A stretch of DNA of 64,000 nt, taken from Chionis minor (Eukaryota > Chordata > Aves > Charadriiformes > Chionididae). Positions 1 through 13,700 of the stretch are shown piece by piece. Under the pieces are notes generated by a model. The model was given only the letters and a program-made list of their open reading frames with translations. It did not search any database and was not told the DNA's origin. Position 1 is the stretch's first letter; each line of letters begins with the position of its first letter. The position numbers and the translations under genes are program-made. The stretch covers positions 434,001 to 498,000 of the forward strand of contig VZSF01009945.1 in NCBI GenBank assembly GCA_013398295.1, written 5' to 3'.

Positions 1-267
1 AAAGCTCTCTTCTCCTTTTATACCTCCCTGTCTCAGAACCAACCCTTGGTGTGGAGCAAATTGTGGCACTTACACATGCTCCCTACTCTTCGGTAATACC
101 AAATGCATTAGGCACAACCACACCTTGCGGCAGGCTGAGATGCTCCCAGCTGAAGCCTACCAGCTGCTGCCTTTTGCAGGGACTGCAGGAAGGCATCAAT
201 AACTCCCAACTTTTCTCACAGGACTTGGGGATGACAAAGTCTCAGCCTTTTGCTGCAAAAAGATACA

Positions 268-299
268 TAAAATAATAATAACAATAAAAAAAAAAAAAA
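268..299. repeat. (AAT)n followed by A14
   Basis: AAT units run into 14 consecutive A at 286-299. It could be the tail of an old retroposed sequence or a simple repeat; no element body is recognisable upstream. Confidence 0.7.
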
Positions 300-3200
300 C
301 CTACCCCAAAACTTGCTGTTAAGTAGTTACCAGCTCAAGTCACTTTTTACAAGGGCTCAGAATATGCTCATATTCTGTCCTTGAAGTCTGCTTTTACCTG
401 CTTGGAAACAGCTCTGCTAAGGTACCTGAATGACTTCAATAAAGCCACTATGCTGACTGCATTGGCAGAGCTCTGGAAACATTACAGACCTCGTCTCCTC
501 CTCAAAGGCACCGATGGAGCCTGCATAGCAAATTCCAGAATGCACCAGGATTATTTAAGAAGCTCATCAAGGTTTGGGTGAATGGACCGTACTGAAAAAG
601 CTGCAGGAACAGCGAGGGTTTCAGTCCTGGCTTTGGTTTAGCTTAGATGCTGAGATTAGTTTCCTCATGGAAGGGGGTAATTAAAAAAGCTATCAAGTCA
701 CGGTTCCTTAACCACAAATATCACAGCTATGTTTTGGTAGTTAATTATTCCAAACAGCTAAAACTGCGTCTTTACATGCCAGCTCCAACCAAGAATCTCA
801 ATAAAACAACAAACCTTCCATTACACCCTCCTCTGTTTTACTTCCCCAGCAATGAAAAGAGTTGAGGCAGACACGCTTACTCAGAATAATTATTGCCCAG
901 TCCAGGTACCACTCAGTTAACTTGAAGATCTGCCGAGGGGAATTTCTACTCTTTTCCTGCAAAGAACAAGCGTGTAGCAGTGTTAGAGTTATCTAGAACA
1001 AGCACAGCTGAACACAACACAGAACGGCACTGTCTGTGCTCAGCTAGGAGTGCTCTACAAAAGCAAGACAAATAGGGGTAGTGCAAACAAGGCAACTCTC
1101 AGGCATTCAGCGTCTCTCAGGGCACGGCGTTGCAGGCTGCTGAGGACAGATCGGTGCAGAGAGGTAAAGTGTTTATGCAGCATCGAAGCAGGGACGCTTT
1201 TGTCCAGTGGAAGAACAAAAAACATGCTGAGGGTTTGGAAACACAAGCTTAAACTCCTAGCTGGCACTGAATACTGAAGAACTGGTGGGAATTGGGTATG
1301 ATGAGGCAAACTGAGCAAATGCAGAAAAGTTGTTGATTATATACAAGCATGCCAAAAATATGGTACGCTGTGCCAATTTTGTTTGTTTTAAAGCTTCCCT
1401 TCCACTGCAAAATGTCGTCTTATTGGAATGTCCAGAGAACTATGAGGAGGAAAGAAAAGCCTATTTAAGATTATCCAAAGACGTATTTCCAGTGTCTGCC
1501 ATGAAAGCCATCTTTTGAATTTCATATTAATATTAAACATAGCTCTAGCTTAGATTCACCCATGAGTCATAAGTTTAAAAAAAAAAAAGCACTGTACTCA
1601 GCAACTTTGCCTTGGCTCAGCACTATTATTTTACAGACTTCATCCATACATCTGCTAAATCAAGAACTCCAGAAAAATCTGATCCACATACACGAAACAT
1701 CCATCTGTCTAACCATTTCTTCTATGGCTAATGTATTTGAATGAATATTTTTTACTTAAAATACAGAAGTTTTCAAATCAGCCAATCCTTAGCCACCGTA
1801 TTTATTAGCAAAAAAATTCTTATGGATTTTGGTTTTTCCTTCTGCAACATTTTAGTCAAGAATAAAATATTAAATTTTAAGCCACTGACTCAATTTACTC
1901 TTACTTTTGAAAAAAAATTACTTTATGTGACTAGAAAAGATTTCTAAAAGAGCTCCACAGAAATGGTAAGAGTAATTTTCATCTGCATAGATTATGAAGA
2001 GAAAGAAAAGTATGAATCAGCTTGTCCTTATAAAAACACATTTGCTAACCAAAGTCTGTTTCCTATACAATTAGTTACAAATGCAGAAATATTTCTTTTA
2101 ATAAGTGCTTTCAAATGTTGCCAGGAACAAATCTCTGTGGAATGCATACAAAGTTGTTCTGTTTTCTTCCACATAGGTTACCTTACTGAACTCAAAATGG
2201 AGGTATCCAAAGAGCTTTTTAGGAGCTTGGGTAGCAACACAGCTAAAATATATGGCACTTTTTTTTTTCCTTTGACAACCAGAATGGAAAACAATGACCT
2301 TTATGAGTCTTTAGCTCAGAGCTTACGGTACCTCCACAAAAGCACTATTTCCCACGTAGCCAAGTTCCACTTCAGCTACGGAAAATTCTCCTGCATCAAA
2401 GAGACGGAGATGCTCACCCTAACCTCCACTCCTATGTTCTAAAGCAGTCTCCTATATGCAAACAGGCCTGAAGGTAACACTTAACCCCTCAAATCCACTT
2501 CAAAATGCTGTGGGACTGCAATGCAGACAGTAGCAGGCAACCCTCGTGAGCTGCCCCAGAAGGGCTGTGTTATGCTGGTCAGTAGTCAGCAGTTCCTGTG
2601 CACAACCAATTCCACATCCTGCTACGTCCCACCATTTGCGTTACAGATGAAAGGTGACAAGGACATAAATAGCACAGCAGTCTCCAAGCCAGCTGGTGCA
2701 GTCAGAGGATGTTGTTCCTGGGTGCTCCTAGGCAAAAACACTGCATCCACAAGGAACCCCAAAACACAGCTCATGACACACCAAGTCCTGGTAAGATCTT
2801 GGAGCATATTCTTAATAAAAGGAGTCTGCAATACTCTTCAGGATGCTTGCCTCCACCAGCATCACATCTACCTAGCGAGGCTTCAGCCTCAGCCAACCCC
2901 ATGTCTCTCCCACCACTGAGCCAGGTTGGTGGTCACACTGATACCAGCCAGACGTGGCATTCAGCAGTGCACCCTCTCAGTGCTGATATCACTCAGGCAC
3001 GGGTATCCGGCACAGGACAGAAAATCACAAGGCATAGGCTGTAAATCACAAGGGCTTAGTCGTTCCATCTTAGGAAGTTTAATTATCCTGATGATGTTAT
3101 CTTAATTAAATGGTAGTTAATCTAAGTTTATATTTAAGCCTGAAATGTGAATATATTTTAAAAACTCTTGATGATAGCAGATCTGAAGAGACAGAGGAAG

Positions 3201-3910
3201 GAAAGTAAAAATACCAGAGAAAGAAGAGTTGGCTGAATTTGATAAATGCAACCATATTTCTAAATACAGGCAATTGCAGCTCAGGTGTTTCCTTGTTTAG
3301 GGTCGCCTAGGTGAATCAGATTTCTAAGGGGGAAATCGGAGGGTCTCCAAACAAAATTTGAAAGCAGATAAGCAAAACACGAAAGGTAAAGTTGATGGGA
3401 AGAGGGGAAAAAAACCCCCAACCTGCCATGTCAGAGGTTAGCAGAGAATCTTTGAAGAGTTCTGCTGCATGCATAGTTATTTACAACTTTCTGGCTCACA
3501 GAAAAAAAAGTGGTGGTCTTGTAAAAAATTTACCACAATCTAGCAAGGTGCCATGCATGCCAAACCAGAGGCCAACATGAAAGAGTTAATGGGGAATGAT
3601 AACCTTTCCAGAGAAGGAAGAAGAAAACAGCTAGCCATTTAAGAAACCGTTTCTTGTTTCTTCAAGGGCAAGGGAAATTTAACAGGGACAGCACAGAGAA
3701 AAACTGAAAACCAGGAGTTACAGCTCCAGCTGTAACTGAACCGTGGACTCATACTAAGTGCAGATAATATAGTCTGAGCATCTAAACAATGAGACACACA
3801 AGATGTTGAAGGACTAGGTGTCCTTCAACTTCACCCCAACCCTGCCAACAGCTGAGATCCTCTTTGGGATTCTGGGGCACAAACCAGAACTCTGGGGACC
3901 TCCAGAAAAG

Positions 3911-3924
3911 AAAAAAAAAAAAAA
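3911..3924. repeat. A14 homopolymer
   Basis: Fourteen A in a row, preceded by AAAAG and followed by CACACA. Confidence 0.8.
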
Positions 3925-4294
3925 CACACATGAAGAAGCAGCATTAGCAGTGTTTGGTGTTACCTGGCATCTCTTCTGCTATTCTATACTTCATCCTGAC
4001 AACGCCTTTAAATTCCTGGTATGGGGAATACCAGGACTGCTTTCCACCATTGCCTGCTTGTCAGACAGCACCTGGAACATGGGCTCTGCCCTGTGACCTT
4101 CATACTTGGCACTCTGCACAGCCGTTAAAAAGCCTAGCAGTGGAAGCCGGGGACACACTCACAAGTCCCCTTTCTAATTAGCACCACTCTGGAGATAGCA
4201 TGCAATCAAGGCGGGCTGAAAAGGCACTCCCTCCAGCTCTGGAGCCCCCAACGTAGGAAGGACATGTTGTAGCAACAATCAATCCTTTGATAAA

Positions 4295-4697
4295 GGAGGA
4301 CCACCAAGATGATCAGAGCGCTGGAGCACCTGTCCTATAAAGACAGACTGAGAGAGTTGGGGTTGTTCAGGCTGGAGAAGAGAAGGCACTGCAGAGACCT
4401 TACAGCAGCCTTCGAGTACCTAAAGGGGGCCTACAGAAAAGATGGGGAGGGACTCTTTATCGGGGAGTGTAGTGATAGGATGAGGGGTAACGGTTTTAAA
4501 CTGAAAGAGGGTAGATTTAGATTAGCTTTTAGGAAGAAATTCTTTACTATGAGGGTGGTGAGACACTGGAAGAGGTTGCCCAGAGCAGTTGTGGGTGTGC
4601 CACCCCTGGAGGTGTTCAAGGCCAGGTTGGATGGGGCTTTGAGCAACCTGGTCTAGTGGAAGGTGTCCCTGCCCCCAAACCATTCTATGATTCTATG
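4295..4697 (+). mobile_element. CR1 LINE, 5'-truncated 3' end
   Basis: This is the last 0.4 kb of a chicken-repeat-1 LINE. Recognisable landmarks in order are GGACCACCAAGATGATCAGA, the GGAGCACCTGTCC block, GGCTGGAGAAGAGAAGGC, the block read as E-H-W-[NK]-R-L-P-[RE] in intact copies (here H-W-K-R-L-P-R-A), the 'gagcaacctggtctagtgg' motif, and the terminal ATTCTATGATTCTATG. One frame (4309-4656, 115 codons) stays open across the end of ORF2 and ends at the usual TAG after 'NLV', so this copy is comparatively well preserved. CR1 has no poly-A tail and usually makes no clear target duplication; none is visible. Everything 5' of this point (endonuclease and RT) is missing. Confidence 0.95.
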
Positions 4698-4744
4698 CTC
4701 CTCTATCCTGATCCCTATGATCTGCTCCTCTATCCTGATCCCTA
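4696..4744. repeat. 27-bp direct tandem duplication at the CR1 tail
   Basis: A unit beginning TGCTCCTCTATCCTGATCCC starts at 4696 and again at 4723, so the period is 27 bp and there are about 1.8 copies. It abuts the terminal ATTCTATG of the CR1 copy. Confidence 0.85.
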
Positions 4745-7700
4745 CACCACAACACACTCCCACCCCCAGGCCTCTCACGCTGCCCCTCCCAGTGGCCAAT
4801 GGGCAGAAGCAGGAGGGACTTCGATTCCATTTCCATTTGTTTCCTGCCTGAGTCCCTTAAAATTGAGAGATCTTTTATCCTTTATTTCTGAAGGATTTAG
4901 TTAGAGTGATTATTATCAAATATTATGGTAAGGTGTGCCCTCTTCCTGGCAGGCTGATTTCTACCTGAACATCTACATTTTGCGACCAACATGCTGAACT
5001 TTGACTCCCCACTTACAGGCAGGTAGGCTGTTTGTGGGCTCCTTTCCTTCTAAGCAGAGCTAGGAAGACCCCGTATCCTCACATGCCTATCAGTAATTTG
5101 CACTAAGAGTTTTGCAAGGTAACATCCTGCATCACTCTGAATTGAATTCCAGCCTTCCAATCCAAGAAGTAAATGCACCTATAACCTTTGCAAGCAATTA
5201 AATCTACTGCCCTTGCTAACTTTGGCAATTTCTCCAAGACTCGAATCTCAAGAATTTAGTAATCACTTCTCTTGGCCTTTGTTCTGCCATAAGCTTGAGA
5301 TAGCAAGTTTCACTTTCAATGTGTGTCAGAATCAGTTACCAAAAAAAGAAGTCTCTTTTTAAAAGATATTCAATAAAAACAATCATGCTCTTGCTTTTTC
5401 CCTTTGGCAGTATAGGAAACTCTTTATAAACCTAAGGTCTGTCTTCTGTGACCTCTGCATGCTCTGAGCCTTTTGTCAACCTTGTTTACTAGCTTTCTTA
5501 TTTTCATTTTAGACAGGTTTGAGTTTGCATTTGGATTTTAAGAAAAGTATTTCTTTGCATACACAGATTACTTTCAAGTGAAAATTAGTTCCTTGAATCC
5601 AAACAAAAAAATAGTTCTACAATATTCCACATTTTTCAACAAACCAGTCACTTGGGAACATCTTACCAATTCACAGCTGCTATGTACACACAGAACTGTG
5701 ATGTGGCCCAGAGACAGTAGGCAAGATAACAAGGGACATATTTTTTCCTTTGATAAACTGTTTTAAATCTGAGCTAGAAAAAGTTAGACTTCACGCTGAA
5801 GTACCCAAAGAACTGCACTTAACATTTATACAAATCCTACAACTAAAGCTGGCAACTAAGGGTTTGCAAATACCATTCCAAAATGAAAACCAGAAAAGGG
5901 GGATTCATATGCTGGAAAATCATGAACGTTATCTCTTTATGGGCCATTTAAAATATTACCTCACCTATAAATACACCAATTACATTAGTCCATGAAACTA
6001 ACTGAAAGGAAGAAAAGCTATTGTCGACATGTATTGTATCAGTAAGCACGCCACACTGGGAGTAGAAACCATTCAATTTATAAAAGAGAAGGACAAATTT
6101 CTCTATCTTCACTAGTGTCTTTGAGAACACAAATACAATAATTAAACACAAGAAAGAGAACTAGAATACAGTATGCTAGAACTGCTTAATAAAAAAGTTC
6201 ATCTCCAAGAGGAAGTGCGATAGTTCAGTGGTCTACGTGCATGCAGATATATGACTTGTGTTGATCCACACGAAAGACAGCACACAAATAAATGCCTAAT
6301 TTGTGTTCAGAATTAGATGCAGCTAGGGTCGAATGAGCATTTTAAAAACTAACTAGCTATTCTTGGTGCTCAGTTTGAGACTCAATAAGGGATTACAGCT
6401 TGAGGACAGGCCACTGCTCTCCTCTGAAACCAGGCACCTTCATTGCCCATTACTAACTCTTGTAACTGAAAACTGAGGGATTCCCAAAACTATTAGGCAC
6501 TTCTCGGAACAATAACCTGATGAAAGACTAAAACAAGCCAAATGTAGCTTGTGAACAGGGAGCTACTTGTAATGTTAGCGTGAGTCATTATTATTATTTT
6601 GTTTTCTTGTTATTCTTATCCAGTCAAAGCCATTACCTTCAATTAAGGAGGCATATTTGGTCTTGGAGATACAGCAACATTCAGTCGTATTAGATAACAG
6701 CTTGAGATCTGTAAAAACCTAGGTGGTTTCTCTAAGAGCTTGCACTGGGTTCTTGGACCATTAACTTGCTGGATGAACACGATGAAAGCTGCCCAAGAAG
6801 GAGCAGCACAACAAGAGAGAAGAGGCAAGTCCCAATTAAATGGTGATGATCAATACGCGGTGGCCATTAATCTCCCAGGAGGCTGTGTGGAAGAGTAGGA
6901 AACGCTGCTAAGTTTCAGATTCGAGACTGGTAGGAAAATGAAGTGATACAGTTAAAATATTTAAGTTCACATAAAGAAAATCAATTGTGAGACTGAGTGC
7001 AATTACTAAGCAGATACTCATTACTGTTAATGCCCTGCAAGTGTTAACTTGGGATACTTCATTATTAACGTTCTGTGTTATATCTCAGATGCTGACCTTT
7101 TGTCAATTCAAAGATACATTGCTTATTTCAGCTGACTTGAAGGCAATTCTCATCTTCCCCTCCCTTCCCCTCAATACACTTGCAGGACAGACTGGAAGGC
7201 CATACTCTGTTAAATCTCCATCATCCATTTTTAATTGCTGTTGGCAGCAACTATTCCATTTGATCAAGCTGATTGCATAGGGGAGGGATCGGTCCCTGTT
7301 CTTACGTGAGCTATTTGACCGTTCTGACTCCTGAGTGGTATCAATTGCTGCTTTACCATCTGCTGATGTCCAAGTGTTGTTGTGCTCCCTAACAAAACTT
7401 TGTTAGTACTGGCTGACTGCTGCTAACTTACCCACAGCACCCTGAACAGGCCTTTGAGTGTTGGCAGGATTCTTCATGAAAATTGCAATGGGAAACTACA
7501 ACCTAGGCCTTTGAAAGTGTGCTGCACCCCTAATTTAAAAACTACAAGCATGTGGGAGGACAGAGCTTTAACTGTTACACATTGGAGATGCAAGACAATA
7601 ATGAGTATCTGAAGTTCTGAATGATCACAGAACAAGTGGGGCTCCACACTTGGGACACACCATTGTTTGGCCTTACTTAAAGTTTACAAACGAATTTCTT

Positions 7701-10700
7701 ACAGATTTTAAACCTGCCGGCACAGACGCAGACTCCCACAAGTGGTCATCACAAAGAGACTGTTTAATAGCATAGTCTCATTTTTCATGGTACATTTTGT
7801 TCTTGCCACCTTGCAATTTTAACAATTGAAAATCTAAGGTGATTTTAGGTAATGGTCTCAACTCCTTCTTGTTCCTCCTCCCTTCAGTCCTCCTGTCAGA
7901 CTGCATAAGTTTCTGAGATGAAGCAAGCTCTGCCATGAGCTTTGGGAACACAAGAGCAGAGCTCACTCTCATCTCGTCCTGTAGGCTGTCACCCCCCCAG
8001 ACCCAGCACTGAGCAGCGCTCACTGTAATCCAGCCCTCCTGGAGCTGTCAGCATGTGGCTTGTGTGTTCCTACCTGCCTACAGAAGGGATAGATCCTTGT
8101 GTCAGCAGTTTTCCAAGAGAGAAATCTAGTAACAGCAGCACAAAGACATCATAACTAACACGTGGTTTGCCCAGGAACTTCCCTCTATTTGAATAAATGG
8201 AATATTGGAACAAAGGAACAGAAAAGGGTGTAGAAATATGAGTTCTTTCAAAAAAAGGTATTATTTTCAACATGGAGCAGGGGATTTTTGTTTGGTTTGT
8301 TTTTAAATAAAGGCTACTAACTTATTTTGGAGTGTAAAAAGAGAGATCATAGAAGAAACTTCAATTAAAAAAAAACATCAAAACCCCACAAACCACAAAA
8401 AAACCACGATAAATCTGGCTTCCCTCCCACAAACACAAAGCAAACTGTCATTAAGTTACCCCTCTATGCATAGGAATTGAAGTTGAGCCCAGTCTCTCTC
8501 CTTTTTTCACACTGGATTAGGTGATAAGTTAGCCAGAAACAATCCAAAAGAGTTCCAAAAGTGTTCCTTATACGGCAGATATCTTTGAAAGCTCCGTTCT
8601 GCCACTGATTTTGGCAGTTGTGAAGAGAATCTGTCCCATTTTTCCATATCATCTCTTTCCTCACAGTACTCTGATTTGAGGGGGTGCAGTTCTCCTGACA
8701 TCATTACACACCCTGCAAGTTTGAGGCATTACGCCAAGGCCTACATCTTTATCATTTCTGCAGTTTCCCTAGTATGATGATATTAAGAAAAAAGCCTCAT
8801 AAGCAGTACAAAATTACAGACAGCTGTCAACTGAATAAATATTTTAAAAAGCAACTGACATCAAAACCTACTCAACAGGAGGGAAATGTAAGTAAGTGAC
8901 ATGCTGCAGTTGCAGTGAAGAGGAGGAAACAACTAAACTTCTGCTACCCTTAGTGCTGACTCACCACATTCTGGCTGCAGGATCCAATATCCTTAAAGCT
9001 GCTTGAGTTTCCAGACATGTCCCTAGTGCAGTCAAGTGCCTCCCCACACAAATACATAGCCTAGAACTGAGATAAAAATCTGTGTTCTTGAGTCCTTAAG
9101 AAGGTGGCTGATACCCTTCAGAGGGTCAAGACAGCTATTAGGAGAAGAGTGGAAAATAACAGGCATTAAACATGGCTTTTTGTTGCTAAGGGCAAGTGAG
9201 GTCATATCAAGATTGAGCTGCAGAAAATGATGAATTTGTCTGACTTTCTCATCTTCTGTCTTCCCTGGACTGAGAGCCACGTTCTCTTATTAGTATCCTA
9301 GACCTTCACCCCAAGTCAGCAATCAAACACTTCTCAGCAAACAAACAGCCAGAAGCCTGGGTAATGGAGGCAGCAGCTGGGGAGTAGCAGGCACATCTGC
9401 CCCTTGCTGCTACATTCCGGCACTGCTCCAAGCCAGGGGCATCAAGGAGCATCAAGGACCTCATGTGTTGCAAGTAAGGTCTCATCTCGGGTTAGACAGA
9501 GAAAGGACAGTGAGGAACAGCAGAGTATTCAGCTATAATGAAACCAAACAAACAACAACACGGACATCCTACCTCATGAAGCTGAGCCTTCTTCAGAGTA
9601 TGCATGTGTATGCATCTGTACTTGTAACTTAGATGCACGCACACATATATACTCACATACATGCTAAATACATTCCCCAAAAGAAGCTTTGACATTTCCA
9701 GTCTTAATCCTCTCACCCAGAACAGACCAAATTTCACGATATTCAAGGCCAACTGCTAGGCTCATCTGCTGAAACTAACTTCTCATGATAGGTTTGTTTG
9801 CTGAGAGGACAATACTGGTTTGACTCAAACTCACTCTGATTAGACCTACACCAGTGCAAGTCATTCCTGCTTTTGTCCAAATTAGCATGCCTCTTAAATT
9901 ATGGAATGAAGGTCACCTAACAGATCCTGGAGCGGGATGAAGCTCTGGATAAAAATAGGATGGCACTGCCATTGTATTTATCAGCTAGGTTCAGATCAGT
10001 TTCATCCTTTATGTCTTTGCTATGTTTTACTATCCAAGTATATGATTACCAAGATAAAGCTTATTTACCTGAAAAAGTTTATAAATAAAATAAATCATCA
10101 GATGAGGGCTTTAGAAACAAAGAAATATATAAATCTCACCCCTTCCATTACAGGGCTTATTCTTCTGCATAATAAACAATCCACAGACGTGCATCCATAG
10201 AGCAGCAAGCCATAGATTGACAAAGAGGGACATGGACCGTTATTTCAATTTTGAACTGCAGGTGTAAATGAGAGTTTGACATTGCAGATATGTATCAGTA
10301 GGGTGAAAACTGTAGAAGGGATCACGAGTGATTAGTAGTTGCAACTTGATGACACTGAATGGAACCAGACCAGCTAGCAGGATCAGTGCTTCCTACCCAG
10401 GCTCCTGCTCATCACATCCATGTTTATGGGAAGGCAAGAGTTACCTCATTCACCTTCTTTCCTCACAAGACTTTTTGGGGGTTGTTTTTGTATTAAATAG
10501 GCAGAGATTGTTCTCACAGAAAACACATGAAGTAATATGGGAAGTGTCAGAGCCCACAGGCAAGAAGAGATCTGTCAAAATTTCACAGTAGCCTCTTCTG
10601 CTACAAAGCTGACTTGGGGATTCACCCACCCCATCTGCTACACAATTACAGGATCAGGGGTCAGCATAAGCCAAAACTGAGGGGGAGAGAAGGGATGACA

Positions 10701-13700
10701 TAGTCCTCACTCTATAGTCTTTAACAGTTCTGCTTTCTACTTGCAGACACAGAAGCTGAAGATGTGGGCTAAGAAAGAAAAGGAAGGACATGAGAATTTC
10801 CCTACACTCTTTTCTTCTCACTCCTAGAAGCATACTTTAGAACGAAATAAATTCCTAATAGCTATGTCCACACACTGTTCTTACGGACCCAGAGCCCGTA
10901 GAGGGACTGCTGCCCTCTGGCTAGAAGGTCCAAGGCCACAGAGGTTCTGCTCCACTGCCTTCCAGGAGATGGACCATACCCTGGAACAGCATCTTTAGCT
11001 GTAGACAACGGTGGTATTAAAAGCTTCTTTAAGTGCTGCTTCTCCATACAGCTGAAAACATAAATATCATTGAAGAGGAGAGTGTTGCAGACCGTACTGT
11101 TTGCAAGCTGTCCAGGAAATGATTCTTTCCTATAAAAAACAGTGTTCAAACTATAAGCCAAGATGTTCAGGATCTCTCCCCTAAGTCATTTGATTTCTTA
11201 AAAATGTTACTTATCCTTACCTCTCACCGACCTGCATATCTACACTTCTTGTTCTATAAATGTAGTTACAATGGTGTTTGAATGTTGAGTGCTTTATATA
11301 CATCTAAATTGTTTCAGAAACAAGTCCCTGCCTCATTCTTCATCATCTAATTAAAAAGGAGGTTTTCTAGTTCCACACCACTATATTGAAAAATATAATA
11401 TGGAACATGGCATATATTGCAATAAGAAGAAACCTTTTTTGTGTCCAAGTAATGAGCACATGCAGAAAAAACCTAGGTTATTGCAGCCTAAGTGAATTTT
11501 TCTCCAGTTTATAAAACCATAGTATGAAAAAATATCGATATAAAAAGGGAGGGCTGAGCCTCCCTAACGTTTTCATGTATTTAATTTTGGATAAGAACAT
11601 CCCTACAAAAAGCTCATCCAGTAATGAAATCTGAAATGAAAAACGACCACCCAGAAGTAAAAGTAGTCATACACAATTAATGAATTCATTCAGCCAGCCA
11701 ATAAATCAAACCAGCAAACCAGATTCTCTTAATCATGCAGAGAAACATTTTTCAGTGCTTCTTATACTTTGCTCAAGGCCTACATTACACCAATTGGTTG
11801 TTTCTTTAATTCTTAACCATTTACAATATAGTTTAATCTTATTCAAAATGTGTCATTCAAGAATATTGTTTAGGAACATATTGTTCTTTTCAGGTTTCTA
11901 ATTCTGAATAAAATTAATATCAGAAGGTTTACTTTATGTGTAAAACAAGCCTGTAAGTATTCAGCAAGTTATTCGAGCATAGATAACTTTAACTTTCCAG
12001 AAAGGGTCCTAGCTCTTCCCTTTGGTACAAACAGATCTCAGACATTCTGCAAGTTATCACTGCCTGAGGCTCTCACACTTCTTTGCATCAGGGACCCATG
12101 AGGCCCTTGAGTTACAGACTCAAGGATAACTTCTTAAAATTTTGTCAAAAACATTTTGAATATTTTCACTTAACTATTCAATATTGTATGTGACAATGGA
12201 CTAAGAAACTAAGAAATGGTAACTCTGGAAAAGCTCAAAGCAAGAGACTGTTGAGAAAAGAAACAGCAGCTTGACTGAAGGCTGTAAAACCAAGCCAAGC
12301 TTCCTTTGCCTTTCATTTGCAAGTGTCTTTTTCCTAAAGTTCATCCTCTGTGCTCCAATAGTTCCCTCATCTTTCTCCAGTTTTCACAAAAAAATTGGGA
12401 ACATCTAGATACTGCTTCTGTTGAACTTTGCAACCACATGCTTCAATGCAGGAGCTAGGCATGCTCTTCATAGAAATCCACTATCACATTTAGGTAGAAA
12501 AGGCAAAAGCCAAGACTGTTCTCACAGTAAGACTGGATTCTCTGCAAGCTCCTAATGATGCTCCCACTCAAAACTTTTGAAATCTAGAGGGCCACTGAAG
12601 GACAAAGCTGCCTGACACTCCCTGGCCTTCTCATTTCTACCACACTCCATGTTGAAATCATGTTTATTGGTTTGCTTTTTTTCCCTTTGGATACAGCCTC
12701 CTCACACCTGTGACCTAAACTAGCACCAACTGAGCACAAAGGACTGTGCTGACTCTCCAGGCCTTTTCCAACAGCAGGGGCTAGCTAGTGCCAATTTCTA
12801 GTGCCAGCTTGGTAATGAAAGGTCACACAAATTCCTCTCTTCCAGATTGCCACTTTCTCAAGGAGGGCAGTGAGGAGAGCCCCTACAAGGTGACTCACGA
12901 TCAAAACCCTCCTTCAATTACAATTATTGCAGCTATGATTCCTGAGTGAACTTATTAATCGAAGTCTCTGCACAGCAAGATCTTTAATTTGACATAAATC
13001 TTTTCAAGTCACCTCCAAACCTAGGAATAAAACCAATTTTCCTCCTCCCAAACAGTTTCAACAATAGCCAAAACCTTCCCTGCATGCAACAAAACGCACA
13101 TGTACTCTCATTTGTAATTGATATACCATTTCTGAGCCAAATTTTCAAAAGGCCGTTTCCACCTGCATGCATATGATGCTGTGATTGAGTCTTTAGTCCA
13201 CGCTTACCCAACATTTATCAGTACTGCATGCCAACACCTACAAATCCAAACATGAACCAGGACCCTACCACATTAGTCCCTGTACAAATACAGCAAAATA
13301 AATGCATGCTTTCTGCCCCAAGAAGCCCACAAATATAAACTCAACTAGCAAGAGGACATATCTGTACCAGAGCATAAAATCACATGTAGCAGGTACACTC
13401 AGGTATGTGAATCCGAGCATGGAGAGTGCAAAATCAGGTCGAAATGCAACCACAGCGCCCTGGTGTTTCTTTAAACATCTTGCCTATGATATGACTGACA
13501 TGGATCTTGGCCTGAAGACGGACATACAGATTTTGAAACAAGATTTTTTCCAGGTGTATTCAAACAGGTAAGTCAACAGACCCACAACAAAAACCATAAG
13601 TTAACTACACACATTAAATAGCAGCAAGGCAACTTCACCTACTCTGGACAAACCCCTGATACTCATCAATTATAATGAAACACAAAAACAGGTTCTCCCT

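Larger units (their letters stand above)
1..4294. other. Non-coding stretch, no exon recognised
   Basis: AT-rich sequence with no recognised gene. The longest frame (1963-2442, plus, 159 codons) has low-complexity, intron-like composition and no motif I recognise. Overlapping frames at 2521-3044 on both strands are likewise uninformative. A donor-like CACTTAC at 67-73 (GTAAGTG on minus) has no convincing exon beside it. If the SERGEF assignment is right, this lies in its downstream intron or beyond its 3' end. Confidence 0.5.

Noticed and set aside
1963..2442. 159-codon plus-strand frame
   Set aside because: Intron-like amino-acid composition, no recognisable domain, no splice or promoter context; expected by chance in AT-rich sequence of this length.
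7431..7472. Minus-strand open segment ending at GTAAGTTAG
   Set aside because: Open in all three frames only because it is short; weak acceptor, and no RCC1-like residues.
9032..9280. Minus-strand frame ending Y-V-F-V-W-G, similar to an RCC1 blade start
   Set aside because: A stop follows after two residues, no Q-L-G or C-G-x-x-H context, no splice donor in that frame.
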